Positions 17,981 through 26,331 of a stretch of DNA of 64,000 nt are shown piece after piece; within the stretch, counting starts at the first letter, position 1, and every line of letters starts with the position of its first letter. This DNA is from Arthrobacter pigmenti. Its GTDB lineage: Bacteria > Actinomycetota > Actinomycetes > Actinomycetales > Micrococcaceae. The stretch lies in contig NZ_JAATJL010000001.1 of the NCBI RefSeq assembly GCF_011927905.1, forward strand, positions 806,001 to 870,000, written 5' to 3'. The position numbers and the translations under genes were made by a program. The notes under the pieces were generated by a model. That model did no database searches and was not told the origin of the DNA. It worked only from the letters and a program-made list of their open reading frames with translations.

Positions 17981-19428
17981 TGGCTCAAACCCCCAAGTTT
18001 TCTGATCGTCCCCGGATCCTTGTTGTCGGCGGCGGCTACGTTGGTTTGTACGTAGCGCACAAGCTGCAGAAGAAGGTGAAGGCCCACGGCGGCATTGTGA
18101 CCCTCGTGGATCCTTTGCCCTACATGACCTACCAGCCGTTCCTGCCGGAGGTCGCCGGCGGAAACATCGAGGCGCGCCACGCCGTCGTCTCGCACCGCAT
18201 GCACCTCACCGACACTGAGCTGATCACCGGAAAGGTCACCCGCGTCAATCACGGGTCCCGCACCGCTGTGGTGGAACCATCGGACGGCAGCGAGCCCTTT
18301 GAACTGACCTACCGCGACGTCGTGATCTCGGCCGGGGCGATCACGCGCACCTTCCCGATCGAGGGGCTGGCTGATGAAGGCATCGGCCTGAAGACCATCG
18401 AGGAAGCTGTGGCGCTGCGTAACCAGCTCCTGGAACGCATTGAAACCGGTTCGCTGATGGAACCGGGACCGGAGCGTGACCGGGCGCTGACCTTCGTCGT
18501 CGTTGGCGGTGGATTCGCGGGGATCGAGGCCCTGGCCGAGATGGAGGACCTTGCGCGGGCTGCCGTGAAGAAGAACCACAGGCTGGGGCGCTCCGACATC
18601 CGCTTTGTCCTCGTCGAGGCCCTGGACCGGATCATGCCCGAGGTCACCGAGGACCAGGCCAAGTGGGTTGTTGAGCACCTGCGCTCGCGCGGCGTACAGG
18701 TGAAGCTCAATACCTCGTTGGCCAGTGCGAAGGACGGCAAGCTCAAGCTGATCAACATGCCGGACAAGACGCCCGCCGATGAGTTCGAGACCGACACCCT
18801 CGTGTGGACCGCCGGCGTGCAGGCCAATCCGTTTGTCCGCAACACTGACTTCCCGATCGACGAGCGCGGGAGGGTCCGCGCTAATCCCGAGCTGCGCATC
18901 ACCGGTGACGACGGTCCGCTGGACGGCGCGTGGACTGCCGGTGACGTCTCGGCTGTTCCTGATCTTTCGGGCGGCGGTGTGGGCGGTTTCTGCGTGCCCA
19001 ACGCGCAGCACGCAGTCCGTCAGGCGAAGCTCCTCGCAGACAACATCTACGCCGAGCGCTACGGTGTGGGCCGGGTCCGCGAGTACAAGCACAAGAACCT
19101 GGGCGCGGTTGCGGGCTTCGGCCAGTACAAGGGCGTAGCCAACATCATGGGCTTCGGTTTGCGCGGGCTTCCCGCCTGGCTGGCCCACCGCGGCTATCAC
19201 GGAATGGCCATGCCGATGTTCGAGCGAAAGTTCCGCGTGGTTACCAACTGGATCCTTGGCTTCGTGTTCGGACGCGACACCACCCAGCTGATGGACCTGC
19301 AGACCCCGCGCCGCGCGTTCCACGAGGCGGCAACGCCTCCGCCGAAAAAGCAGGAAACACCCTCGCTGGACAAGGACCGCACCGAGGACACGGAGAAGGC
19401 CAAGCCAAAGGCGAAAGCCAAGGCTTAG
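17980..19428 (+). CDS. ndh: Type II NADH dehydrogenase (NAD(P)/FAD-dependent oxidoreductase)
   Basis: This 482-residue single-subunit, non-proton-pumping enzyme feeds electrons from NADH to the quinone pool at the inner face of the membrane. Two Rossmann motifs are visible: ILVVGGGYVGLYVAHKL near the N-terminus for FAD and FVVVGGGFAGIEALAEME mid-protein for NADH. TWTAGDVSAVPD-type residues complete the FAD site, and LVWTAGVQANP is typical of NDH-2. C-terminal hydrophobic stretches around GFGLRGLPAWLAHRGYH should mediate membrane contact. The last 27 residues are Lys-rich (KAKPKAKAKA). The gene has its own leaderless promoter with a Crp-type site and ends at a strong terminator. Confidence 0.94.
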   Translation: MAQTPKFSDRPRILVVGGGYVGLYVAHKLQKKVKAHGGIVTLVDPLPYMTYQPFLPEVAGGNIEARHAVVSHRMHLTDTELITGKVTRVNHGSRTAVVEPSDGSEPFELTYRDVVISAGAITRTFPIEGLADEGIGLKTIEEAVALRNQLLERIETGSLMEPGPERDRALTFVVVGGGFAGIEALAEMEDLARAAVKKNHRLGRSDIRFVLVEALDRIMPEVTEDQAKWVVEHLRSRGVQVKLNTSLASAKDGKLKLINMPDKTPADEFETDTLVWTAGVQANPFVRNTDFPIDERGRVRANPELRITGDDGPLDGAWTAGDVSAVPDLSGGGVGGFCVPNAQHAVRQAKLLADNIYAERYGVGRVREYKHKNLGAVAGFGQYKGVANIMGFGLRGLPAWLAHRGYHGMAMPMFERKFRVVTNWILGFVFGRDTTQLMDLQTPRRAFHEAATPPPKKQETPSLDKDRTEDTEKAKPKAKAKA

Positions 19429-19444
19429 CTTTCATAGGCAGCAC

Positions 19445-19484
19445 ACGACGGCGGCACCCACCCAGGGTGCCGCCGTCGTCGTTT
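19445..19484 (+). terminator. Intrinsic terminator after ndh
   Basis: A 15-bp perfect stem (ACGACGGCGGCACCC paired with GGGTGCCGCCGTCGT, 5-nt loop) is followed by CGTTT. Confidence 0.85.
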
Positions 19485-19491
19485 AACCGGC

Positions 19492-19506
19492 TATAGTTCT
19501 CGATCG
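19492..19506 (+). promoter_or_regulatory. Leaderless promoter of the acetyltransferase gene
   Basis: TATAGT at 19492-19497 is followed by eight bases and the GTG start at 19506, immediately downstream of the ndh terminator. Confidence 0.5.
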
Positions 19507-20018
19507 TGATCATTCGCGCTGAAACCCTCGCCGACCGGCCGGCTGCATTGTCCGTCATCGAGGCGGCGTTCGGGTCGCCTGGGAAGGCGCGGCCCATCGA
19601 GGCAGCACTCCTGGAGCAGTTGTGGGAGTGCCCGGCTTATTTGCCTGAGCTTTCGCTTGTTGCAGAGGACGACGACGGCGTCGTGTGCGGGTATGTCATC
19701 ACCACACGTGCGCGGATCGGGGAGGTTTCATCTCTCGGGCTCGGGCCCATCGGGGTGCTTCCGTCGCAGCAGGGCAGGGGAGTGGGGCGGCTGCTGGTCG
19801 ACGGCTCCATTGAGAGGGCCGCGGGCTTGGGGGAGGTCTCGCTCGTGCTGCTCGGAAGTCCCAGCTTCTACGGACGGTTCGGTTTTGTCCGGGCCGATGT
19901 CCGCGGTGTGCTTCCGCCGGAGCCGGCGTGGGGCGAGGACTTCATGATCCGGGCGCTGGGAGAATCGCCGATTCCCACGGGTCCGTTCCGCTATGCCGAG
20001 CCCTTCGACGGCCTCTGA
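19506..20018 (+). CDS. GNAT-family N-acetyltransferase
   Basis: The 170-residue protein has the GNAT fold. The acetyl-CoA pyrophosphate-binding loop is visible as QQGRGVGRLLVDG (about residue 89), and GLGPIGVLP marks the preceding beta strand. VLLGSPSFYGRFGFVRA is characteristic of the YhbS-like subgroup of small-molecule or protein acetyltransferases. The acceptor cannot be predicted. The GTG start is placed by a -10 box eight bases upstream. The 3' end overlaps or abuts the CHY zinc-finger frame, so the two genes are probably transcribed together. Confidence 0.85.
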   Translation: MIIRAETLADRPAALSVIEAAFGSPGKARPIEAALLEQLWECPAYLPELSLVAEDDDGVVCGYVITTRARIGEVSSLGLGPIGVLPSQQGRGVGRLLVDGSIERAAGLGEVSLVLLGSPSFYGRFGFVRADVRGVLPPEPAWGEDFMIRALGESPIPTGPFRYAEPFDGL

Positions 20019-20329
20019 CAAGGGTTCTCGGCAGCACCGTCGACGGCCAGACAAGGTGCGTTCACTACCGCACGGAGCTCGACGTCGTCGCGATCAGCTT
20101 CAAATGCTGCGGTGAGTTCTACCCCTGCCACCTGTGCCACGAAGAAGGCGCCGGGCACGAGGCGGCGGTGTGGCCTCAGACGGCGTGGAACACGGAGGCG
20201 ATCCTGTGCGGAGTGTGCCGGGAGACGCTGAGCATTGAACGGTACTTCGAGGTGGACGGATGTCCCTCGTGCAGCGCGCCGTTCAATCCGCGGTGCAGGT
20301 TGCACAAGCACCTCTACTTCGAGGTTTAG
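19928..20329 (+). CDS. CHY zinc-finger protein
   Basis: The conserved part (from about 20033) carries the zinc-ligand pattern CVHY, FKCCGEFYPCHLCHEE, CGVCRETL, CPSC and CRLH of CHY zinc fingers. These are small proteins, linked in eukaryotes to protein modification and of unknown role in bacteria. The only canonical start in frame is GTG 19928. It lies inside the acetyltransferase gene and gives about 30 non-conserved residues. A CTG at 20015, whose TG overlaps the upstream TGA, would match the usual family length better. The true start is therefore unresolved. The 3' end lies 17 bp before the tRNA gene on the other strand. Confidence 0.75.
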   Translation: MGRGLHDPGAGRIADSHGSVPLCRALRRPLTRVLGSTVDGQTRCVHYRTELDVVAISFKCCGEFYPCHLCHEEGAGHEAAVWPQTAWNTEAILCGVCRETLSIERYFEVDGCPSCSAPFNPRCRLHKHLYFEV

Positions 20330-20346
20330 CCAGTTGTGCGTAGCGG

Positions 20347-20419
20347 TGCCCCAGGTGGGACTCGAACCCACACTGTGAAGATTTTAAGTCTCCTGCCTCT
20401 GCCATTGGGCTACTGGGGC
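20347..20419 (-). tRNA. tRNA with UAA anticodon (Leu) on a class-I, short-variable-arm scaffold
   Basis: On the minus strand a 73-nt cloverleaf is complete: acceptor GCCCCAG/CTGGGGC, a D-stem of three pairs with the GG loop, an anticodon stem GGAGA/TCTTC (one G-T pair) with loop CTTAAAA, a 5-nt variable loop, and a T-arm GTGGG-TTCGAGT-CCCAC. The anticodon at positions 34-36 is TAA, which reads UUA leucine codons, and the discriminator base is A73. The CCA end is not encoded (CCG follows A73). Bacterial leucine tRNAs normally have a long variable arm, so this scaffold is atypical and its amino-acid identity is uncertain. Confidence 0.8.
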
Positions 20420-20527
20420 GGAACGGCATGACCTGCTCATGCGTCCCATCAAGGATACGCGACCCCGTTACGCCACCATGCGCTCCAGCGCGGTGTGAAG
20501 CGCAATCCAAAACGGCTGTGATGAGCG

Positions 20528-20556
20528 TTACAAGGATGTAATCAGATTCTCTTATC
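20528..20556 (+). promoter_or_regulatory. Candidate promoter of the branched-chain amino-acid binding protein gene
   Basis: TTACAA (20528-20533) and CTTATC (20551-20556) are 17 bp apart, about 100 bp before the start codon. The region 20420-20652 shows no coding sequence. It holds this element and the ribosome-binding site GAGGAG before the start. Confidence 0.4.
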
Positions 20557-20652
20557 TTGGGCGAGTTTTTGCATTAGCTTTTTCACATACCAGGAACACC
20601 TGGTGATCGCATCAAAGGCTCATCATGCCTTTCGATCGAGGAGATAAATTCC

Positions 20653-22035
20653 ATGACAGCAACACGTAACTCCGCGCGGTTCAGCATCGGGGGAAGTGCT
20701 CCGCGCGCTGCGAAGATTGCCGCCCTCAGCTTGGGCGTTGCTCTCTTCGCGTCTGCCTGCGGTGGAAACCCCACCCCCGAAGAAGAAGGCGGAGAGTCTT
20801 CGGCACCGGCAGCAACGGGGCTGACCTGCCCCGAGAGTCAGGGCGGCGAAGCGCCCCCTCCCGGCGAGAAGGGCGATCCAAGCGCCGTTCCCGAGGCTGA
20901 AACCACCTCTGATGCTCCGCTGGTCCTCGGGTCCATCCTGCCCACCACAGGAGCCCTCGCGTTCCTCGGCCCGCCGGAAATCGCGGGTGTGAACCTCGCA
21001 GTACAGGAAATCAACGAGGCCGGCGGCGTGCTTGGCCAGGACATCGAGATCATTCACCGGGATTCCGGTGACACCACCACGGACATCGCCACCCAGTCCG
21101 TGACTGACCTGCTGTCACAGGATGTCAGCGCGATCATCGGTGCGGCGTCCTCCGGCGTTTCGCAGACGGTGATCCAGCAGATCACCGGCGCGGGTGTCAT
21201 CCAGATGTCCCCGGCGAACACGTCACCTGACTTCACCACCGCTGACGACAACGGTCTCTACTGGCGCACAGCTCCCTCCGATGTTCTGCAGGGCCGTGTG
21301 CTCGGCAACTACATCATGGCGTGTGGCGCCCAGACCGTCGGCATGATCGTCCTGAATGACGCCTACGGTACCGGCCTCGCAGCCAGCATCACCGACGCGG
21401 TTGAGAGCGCCGGCGGGCAGATCGTGGCCGAGGAGATGTTCAACGAGGGCGATTCGCAGTTCAGCAGCCAGGTGGACTCACTTGTTGCGGCCGCTCCTGA
21501 TGCCTACGTGGTCATCAGCTTCGACCAGGCCAATAGCATCATCCCGCTGATGACGGGCGCAGGCGTGGATCCGAACGCAATGTTCTTCGTGGACGGCAAC
21601 ACCGCAGACTACAGCGAAGACCTTGAGCCAGGCACCATGGAAGGCGCGCAGGGCACCCAGCCCGGTTCCTTCGCCGGTGACGAGTTCAAGGCCGCCCTCG
21701 CCGAGATCGATCCCAACCTGGATGTGTGGAACTACGCAGGTGAAAGCTATGACGCCGTGAACCTCATCGCTCTGGCAGCAGATGCTGCGGGAAGCATCGA
21801 GGGAGCGGACATCGCAGCGGAGCTTGAGGCTGTGTCGAAGGAAGGCACGGAGTGCTTCGACTTCGCAGGCTGCATTACACTCCAGCGCAACGGTGAAGAT
21901 ATCGACTACCAGGGTATTTCCGGTCCCATCACCTTCGATGAGAACGGTGACCCGACAGAAGCCTTCATCGGCATCTACGAGTTCGACGAGAACAACGTAC
22001 CGCAGCCCTACCGTTCCGAGTCCGGACAGCTGTAG
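20653..22035 (+). CDS. Branched-chain amino-acid ABC transporter substrate-binding lipoprotein
   Basis: This 460-residue lipoprotein has a signal peptide ending in the lipobox FASAC (Cys36) and a Glu/Pro-rich linker. The periplasmic-binding-protein type 6 fold begins at LVLGSILPTTGALAFLGPPE. NLAVQEINEAGGVLGQ and ISFDQANSIIPLM are typical of LivJ-like proteins. It should capture leucine, isoleucine, valine or related compounds outside the membrane for livHMGF. GAGGAG before the ATG supports the start. The gene converges with livF, and a shared bidirectional terminator separates them, so binding protein and transporter are transcribed independently. Confidence 0.9.
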   Translation: MTATRNSARFSIGGSAPRAAKIAALSLGVALFASACGGNPTPEEEGGESSAPAATGLTCPESQGGEAPPPGEKGDPSAVPEAETTSDAPLVLGSILPTTGALAFLGPPEIAGVNLAVQEINEAGGVLGQDIEIIHRDSGDTTTDIATQSVTDLLSQDVSAIIGAASSGVSQTVIQQITGAGVIQMSPANTSPDFTTADDNGLYWRTAPSDVLQGRVLGNYIMACGAQTVGMIVLNDAYGTGLAASITDAVESAGGQIVAEEMFNEGDSQFSSQVDSLVAAAPDAYVVISFDQANSIIPLMTGAGVDPNAMFFVDGNTADYSEDLEPGTMEGAQGTQPGSFAGDEFKAALAEIDPNLDVWNYAGESYDAVNLIALAADAAGSIEGADIAAELEAVSKEGTECFDFAGCITLQRNGEDIDYQGISGPITFDENGDPTEAFIGIYEFDENNVPQPYRSESGQL

Positions 22036-22067
22036 GACAGCACGCAGTAGCTATTCACTCGCACAGA

Positions 22068-22106
22068 CAAAGAAGCCCTTCCCCAGCCAGGGGAAGGGCT
22101 TCTTTG
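22068..22106. terminator. Bidirectional terminator between the binding-protein gene and livF
   Basis: A stem of about 17 bp (CAAAGAAGCCCTTCCCC paired with GGGGAAGGGCTTCTTTG) encloses a 5-nt loop. A-rich and T-rich ends on both sides suit termination on both strands. Confidence 0.88.
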
Positions 22107-22118
22107 GTGCAAGCCGCT

Positions 22119-22895
22119 CTACGCAGTGTCTGCGAGGGTTCCGAGGTACAGCTGGATGACCTTCGGATCCTTCATGAGTTCACGCCCGGTGCCCGTGTAG
22201 GCGTCCTTGCCCTGGTCGAGGACGTAGGCGCGGTCGCAGATCTGCAGGCACCGCCGGGCGTTCTGCTCCACCATGATGACCGAGACACCGGCACGGTTGA
22301 TCTCGTGCACACGCAGGAAGGTTTCGTCCTGCTTGACCGGTGAGAGCCCGGCGGAGGGTTCGTCCAGCAGCAGCACGGCCGGTTCCATCATGAGCGCACG
22401 GCCCATGGCAACCATCTGGCGCTCGCCGCCGGACAAGGATCCCGCGCGTTGTGCACGCCGCTTCCCGAGTTCGGGGAACAGGTCAGTGACGAATTCGAAC
22501 CGCTTCTTGAAGTCCTTGGACCGCTGGTACATCCCCATCTCGAGGTTTTCCTCGATGGTGAGGGTGGCAAAGACGTTGTTGTTCTGCGGGACGAACCCCA
22601 CGCCACGGCTGACCAGTTTGTTGGCCTTCAGCCCGGTGATGTCCTGATCCCGAACCACCACGGTGCCGGAATGTACTTTCACCAGCCCGAACATGGCCTT
22701 GAGCAGCGTGGACTTGCCTGCGCCGTTAGGCCCGATGATGCCGATCAATTCTCCCGATCGCGCCTCGATCGAGCAGCCATTGAGGATGTTCACACCGGGA
22801 AGGTATCCGGCCACGAGGTCCGTAACTTTTACAACTGACTTTCCCGCCGGTTCCGCTGAACCGGCCCCGCCAGGGGTTTCCGGTGCTTCGCTCAT
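22119..22895 (-). CDS. livF: Branched-chain amino-acid ABC transporter ATP-binding protein LivF
   Basis: The 258-residue ATPase has Walker A GPNGAGKST, signature LSGGERQMVAMGRAL and Walker B AVLLLDEPSAGLSP, followed by the switch His in IMVEQNARR. It is one of two ATPases that drive the importer formed by LivH and LivM. The first 20 residues (APETPGGAGSAEPAG) are an unusual non-conserved extension. Its start overlaps the livG stop as ATGA, placing it last in the livHMGF operon. It ends 13 bp before the shared terminator. Confidence 0.94.
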   Translation of the reverse strand: MSEAPETPGGAGSAEPAGKSVVKVTDLVAGYLPGVNILNGCSIEARSGELIGIIGPNGAGKSTLLKAMFGLVKVHSGTVVVRDQDITGLKANKLVSRGVGFVPQNNNVFATLTIEENLEMGMYQRSKDFKKRFEFVTDLFPELGKRRAQRAGSLSGGERQMVAMGRALMMEPAVLLLDEPSAGLSPVKQDETFLRVHEINRAGVSVIMVEQNARRCLQICDRAYVLDQGKDAYTGTGRELMKDPKVIQLYLGTLADTA

Positions 22896-23938
22896 GGCCG
22901 CTTCTCCTCTGTGCCGCGGTGTCCCGCTTCAGTGATCTTGGTGTGGTGATGGTCAAGGAGGCCCGCGTTGTCGGTTCCGATCACAGACTCCTCATCATGC
23001 GACAGTTCAACCTCGAGCATCTCGACACCGTGGGAGTCGCCCAGGTCAACGTCGTGGTGGGCACCCAGATAGGCATCGATCACAGCCGGATCCTTCATGA
23101 CGACGCCGGGAGTTCCCTCAGCCACCACGCGGCCTTCCGCCATGACAACCACCCAGTCGGCAACATGGCGGACCATGTGCATGTCGTGCTCCACGAAAAG
23201 GACCGTCATGCCCTCTGCCTTCAGGTTCTTGATGTGGTCAAGGAGCGACTGCGTGAGCGCAGGGTTCACCCCAGCCATCGGCTCGTCGAGCATGACCAGC
23301 CGCGGGCGGACCATCAGCGCACGCGCCATTTCGAGCAGCTTGCGCTGGCCGCCCGAGAGCGACGCAGCGTAGTCATCGGTTTTTGTGTCCAACTTGAACT
23401 TCTTGAGCAGGACCTCCGCCTGCGCGGTGATCTCCTTCTCCCTGCCGCCCCACAAGCCCTTGAACAGTGCCCGCAGGAGGCTCTCACCAGGCTGGTCCTT
23501 GGCGCCCAGCCGCATGTTCTCCATGACGGTGAGCTTGCCCATCACCTTGGTCAGCTGGAACGTGCGCACCATGCCGAGTCGCGCCACCTTGTAGGGTGCC
23601 ACGCCTTCGAGTGAGTGTCCGTCGAACTGCCATTCGCCGCTCTGGGGTGTGTCGAACCCGGTGAGGAGATTGAAGAGCGTGGTCTTGCCCGCGCCGTTCG
23701 GTCCGATGAGCGCCGTGATCTTGTTACGCGGAATTTCGAGGTACTCGACGTCGACGGCGTTGATGCCGCCGAAGCTGCGGGTCACGTTCTTCGCGGTGAC
23801 GATTGGGTCCCGCTTGCGGCATCCGGGGCCGGGCGTCTCGGCCGCGATGGGCCGTGAATCGGTCATATGGTCTACCGCCTCGGGCGAGGCTTCGGCTCGT
23901 TCCTGCGGAAGTTGTTCCCTGGAAGCGTGTTCAGTCAT
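22892..23938 (-). CDS. livG: Branched-chain amino-acid ABC transporter ATP-binding protein LivG
   Basis: This 348-residue ATPase is longer than the usual LivG of about 255 residues. The ATPase core has Walker A GPNGAGKTT, signature LSGGQRKLLEMARAL and Walker B LVMLDEPMAGVNP, and ends near EGTPGVVMKDPAVIDAYLG. About 40 N-terminal residues precede the core, and a 50-residue acidic, His-containing tail follows. Neither extension is conserved in the family as I know it. The start overlaps livM and the stop overlaps livF, both as ATGA. Confidence 0.93.
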   Translation of the reverse strand: MTEHASREQLPQERAEASPEAVDHMTDSRPIAAETPGPGCRKRDPIVTAKNVTRSFGGINAVDVEYLEIPRNKITALIGPNGAGKTTLFNLLTGFDTPQSGEWQFDGHSLEGVAPYKVARLGMVRTFQLTKVMGKLTVMENMRLGAKDQPGESLLRALFKGLWGGREKEITAQAEVLLKKFKLDTKTDDYAASLSGGQRKLLEMARALMVRPRLVMLDEPMAGVNPALTQSLLDHIKNLKAEGMTVLFVEHDMHMVRHVADWVVVMAEGRVVAEGTPGVVMKDPAVIDAYLGAHHDVDLGDSHGVEMLEVELSHDEESVIGTDNAGLLDHHHTKITEAGHRGTEEKRP

Positions 23939-24918
23939 GCGAACGCCAACTCCTTCTTGTTTCCGAGCACGCCCTGCGGCCTGAAGATCATGAGCAGCAT
24001 GAGCGCCACACCCACGAGGATGTAGCGGAGCTGTCCGGCCTGGACGTTGGTGAGGAATGTGATGGCGCCGATCTCAATGGCGCCGAACAGGAGGCTCTGG
24101 GTCAGCGAGAGAACCACCCAGAAGATCATGGCGCCGAGGACCGGGCCAAGCACCGTGGCCATGCCGCCTAGCAGCAGGACCGTGTACAGGAAGAACGTCA
24201 GTTCGGTCGAATAGTTCGCGGGCTGCACGGCACCGCGGGGGAGCGTGAAGATCATCCCCGCGACAGTGCCCATGAGGCCGCCCAGGATCAGGGCCTGCAT
24301 CTTGTAGGCGTACACGTTCTTCCCAAGTGAGCGGACGGCGTTCTCGTCCTCGCGGATGCCCTTCAGCACACGTCCCCAGGGGCTGCGCATGAGCAGCCAG
24401 ACGGCCACGCACGCCAGCGCCACGATCGTCCAGCCGACAACCCGGATGAAGAAGCCGTCCTCGTTCATACCGACCGGGCCGATGTTGTAGTTCCCGTCCG
24501 GGAAGGGATTGAGTGCGAAGAACCCGTTCTCGAAACCGCCCGCAAGACCGTTCGCCGAACCCGTGACGTTGGTGAGTCCGTTCGTCGTAACGATATACCG
24601 CACAATTTCAGCGGCCGCGATCGTCACGATCGCAAGATAATCAGCGCGTAGCCGCAGCGTTGGAATACCGAGTACGACGGCGAAAATCACCGAAGCGAGC
24701 AACGCCACCAACACTGCCACAGGCAGTGGAGCGTTGAACGTGAGGGTCGAGATGGCGTAACCGTACGCGCCCATGGCCATGAACCCTGCCTGGCCGAAGT
24801 TGAGCAGTCCGGTGTAACCGAAGTGAACGGCCAGGCCAAGCGCGGCGAGGGCGTATGCCGCCGTCGTCGGGCTGATCATCTCGCCGAAAGCGAGGGAGAA
24901 GATGTTAGCGAAATCCAT
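23935..24918 (-). CDS. livM: Branched-chain amino-acid ABC transporter permease LivM
   Basis: The 327-residue membrane protein has about eight hydrophobic segments. GYTGLLNFGQAGFMAMGAYGYA is the LivH/LivM hallmark near the N-terminus, and SPWGRVLKGIREDENAVRSLG is the cytoplasmic EAA-like loop that contacts the ATPases. GGMATVLGPVLGA follows in a late transmembrane segment. It pairs with LivH to form the pore. The gene lies 10 bp after livH and overlaps livG by 4 bp. Confidence 0.93.
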   Translation of the reverse strand: MDFANIFSLAFGEMISPTTAAYALAALGLAVHFGYTGLLNFGQAGFMAMGAYGYAISTLTFNAPLPVAVLVALLASVIFAVVLGIPTLRLRADYLAIVTIAAAEIVRYIVTTNGLTNVTGSANGLAGGFENGFFALNPFPDGNYNIGPVGMNEDGFFIRVVGWTIVALACVAVWLLMRSPWGRVLKGIREDENAVRSLGKNVYAYKMQALILGGLMGTVAGMIFTLPRGAVQPANYSTELTFFLYTVLLLGGMATVLGPVLGAMIFWVVLSLTQSLLFGAIEIGAITFLTNVQAGQLRYILVGVALMLLMIFRPQGVLGNKKELAFA

Positions 24919-24928
24919 GCTGGTGCCC

Positions 24929-26260
24929 CTAACCTACGCGCTCACGGCGGCCCAGGATTCCCTGGGGCCGGAAGAGAAGAACAAGAATCATGACGAGCAG
25001 AGCGCCGACGTACTTGAGGTCGGCCTCAAGCCAGATGGTCGAAATCTCCACGAAGAGCCCAACGATGATTGAGCCGAGCAGTGCACCAAAGACGGTACCG
25101 AGCCCACCGAGGACCACGCCCGCGAAGATCAGCAACAGGATCTGCTGGCCCATGTTGAAGGTCACGCCCGGACGGTAGTAAGCCCACAGGATCCCACCGA
25201 GTGCGGCCAGTGCCCCGCCCACTACCCAGACCAGGCGGATGACGCGGTCCACGTCGATACCAGAGGCGGCCGCGAGGGCCGGGTTGTCCGCGACCGCACG
25301 GGTGGCCTTGCCGACGCGGGTGCGCAGCAGCAGGAAGGCGATCAGCAGGATCACCACCAGACTGGTGATCAGCGAGTTCAGGTTGTTCTGCGAGATGGAC
25401 ACCGGACCGAAGTCCAGGATGTTTCCCTGCGCGCCTGGGAGCTGCTGGGTCTGTCCGCCGAAGTTGAACTGAATGATGTAGCGCAGTGCCAGCGCCAGGC
25501 CGATGCTGACGATCATCATCGGCACAAGGCCCGTGCCCTTGCGCCGCAGCGGCTTCCAGAGCCCCGCATCCTGCACGTAGCCGAATGCGCCGCCGCCGAT
25601 CACGGCGAGGATGATCGCGATGATCGCCGGGAGTCCCAGCGCAGCGAAGGCGAACGCCAGAACCGCACCCATGGTCACCATCTCGCCGTGTGCGAAGTTC
25701 GTGAGTCCCGTTGTGCCGAAAATCAGTGAGAGGCCGACGGCGCTCAGCGCGAGAAGTAGCCCGAAGCTCAGCCCCGCGACCGCACGGTCGGCCAGCACGC
25801 TCCAGAAGCTGGTGGTCTCCAGCACGATTCCCTCACCGAAGAGGAACAGCGTGGTGATGTTTGTGGTGCCGGAGAACGTGACTGTGCGGGGATTCTCCTG
25901 GCCTTCGGCCAGCTGTGCACCATCGGGGAGGGTGGACTCATCGAGCTCCACCTCATAGGCGCCCTGTTCGGGGACCTCGATGACCCAGCGTCCGCTCTCG
26001 TCCGAGGTGGCTTCGCCTTCGAAGCCTTCACCGGTAGCGGTTATTTGAACGCCTTCCAGCGGGCCTTCAGCGTTCCGAAGTACGCCGCTGATCCGGTTCT
26101 CGAACTCACCCGCCTTGATGGAGGCTGGGGTGCCTGGACTGCTTCCCGATGGATGGGGGAACGCCCCGGCCGCAGGTGCGCTCATGAACAAAGCGGCCAG
26201 GAGGCCGGCTGTCAGGAAGATGAGTCTCCTGCGCCATGCCGTCGTCGGCTTGGTTATCAA
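24929..26260 (-). CDS. livH: Branched-chain amino-acid ABC transporter permease LivH with an N-terminal extracytoplasmic domain
   Basis: I chose the TTG at 26260 because GGAGG lies eight bases upstream; a GTG at 26275 would put that site inside the gene. The product of about 443 residues begins with a signal-like segment (RRRLIFLTAGLLAALFMSAPAAGAF). About 100 residues follow that resemble a carboxypeptidase-regulatory-like (transthyretin-type) beta domain, with ISGVLRNAEGPLEGVQITATG and DESGRWVIEVPEQGAYEVEL. The permease core starts near LSFGLLLALSAVGLSLIFG, and GTTGLTNFAHGEMVTMGA is the LivH hallmark. Ordinary LivH proteins of about 300 residues lack this outer domain. It is first in livHMGF and has a Crp-type site upstream. 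Confidence 0.9.
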   Translation of the reverse strand: MITKPTTAWRRRLIFLTAGLLAALFMSAPAAGAFPHPSGSSPGTPASIKAGEFENRISGVLRNAEGPLEGVQITATGEGFEGEATSDESGRWVIEVPEQGAYEVELDESTLPDGAQLAEGQENPRTVTFSGTTNITTLFLFGEGIVLETTSFWSVLADRAVAGLSFGLLLALSAVGLSLIFGTTGLTNFAHGEMVTMGAVLAFAFAALGLPAIIAIILAVIGGGAFGYVQDAGLWKPLRRKGTGLVPMMIVSIGLALALRYIIQFNFGGQTQQLPGAQGNILDFGPVSISQNNLNSLITSLVVILLIAFLLLRTRVGKATRAVADNPALAAASGIDVDRVIRLVWVVGGALAALGGILWAYYRPGVTFNMGQQILLLIFAGVVLGGLGTVFGALLGSIIVGLFVEISTIWLEADLKYVGALLVMILVLLFRPQGILGRRERVG

Positions 26261-26315
26261 GTTATGAACCTCCACGATGGTGGCTTGTCCGTCGAGGTAC
26301 GACGGCCCTAAAGCC

Positions 26316-26331
26316 TGTGATCGAAGTCACT
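26316..26331. promoter_or_regulatory. Crp/GlxR-type binding site upstream of livHMGF
   Basis: TGTGATCGAAGTCACT contains a perfect GTGA-N6-TCAC palindrome about 60 bp before the livH start. The rest of the 26276-26444 gap shows no coding sequence. Confidence 0.65.

Noticed and set aside
20347-20419. The tRNA as a glutamine tRNA because its D-arm resembles that class
   Set aside because: The anticodon loop CTTAAAA places TAA, not TTG or CTG, at positions 34-36.
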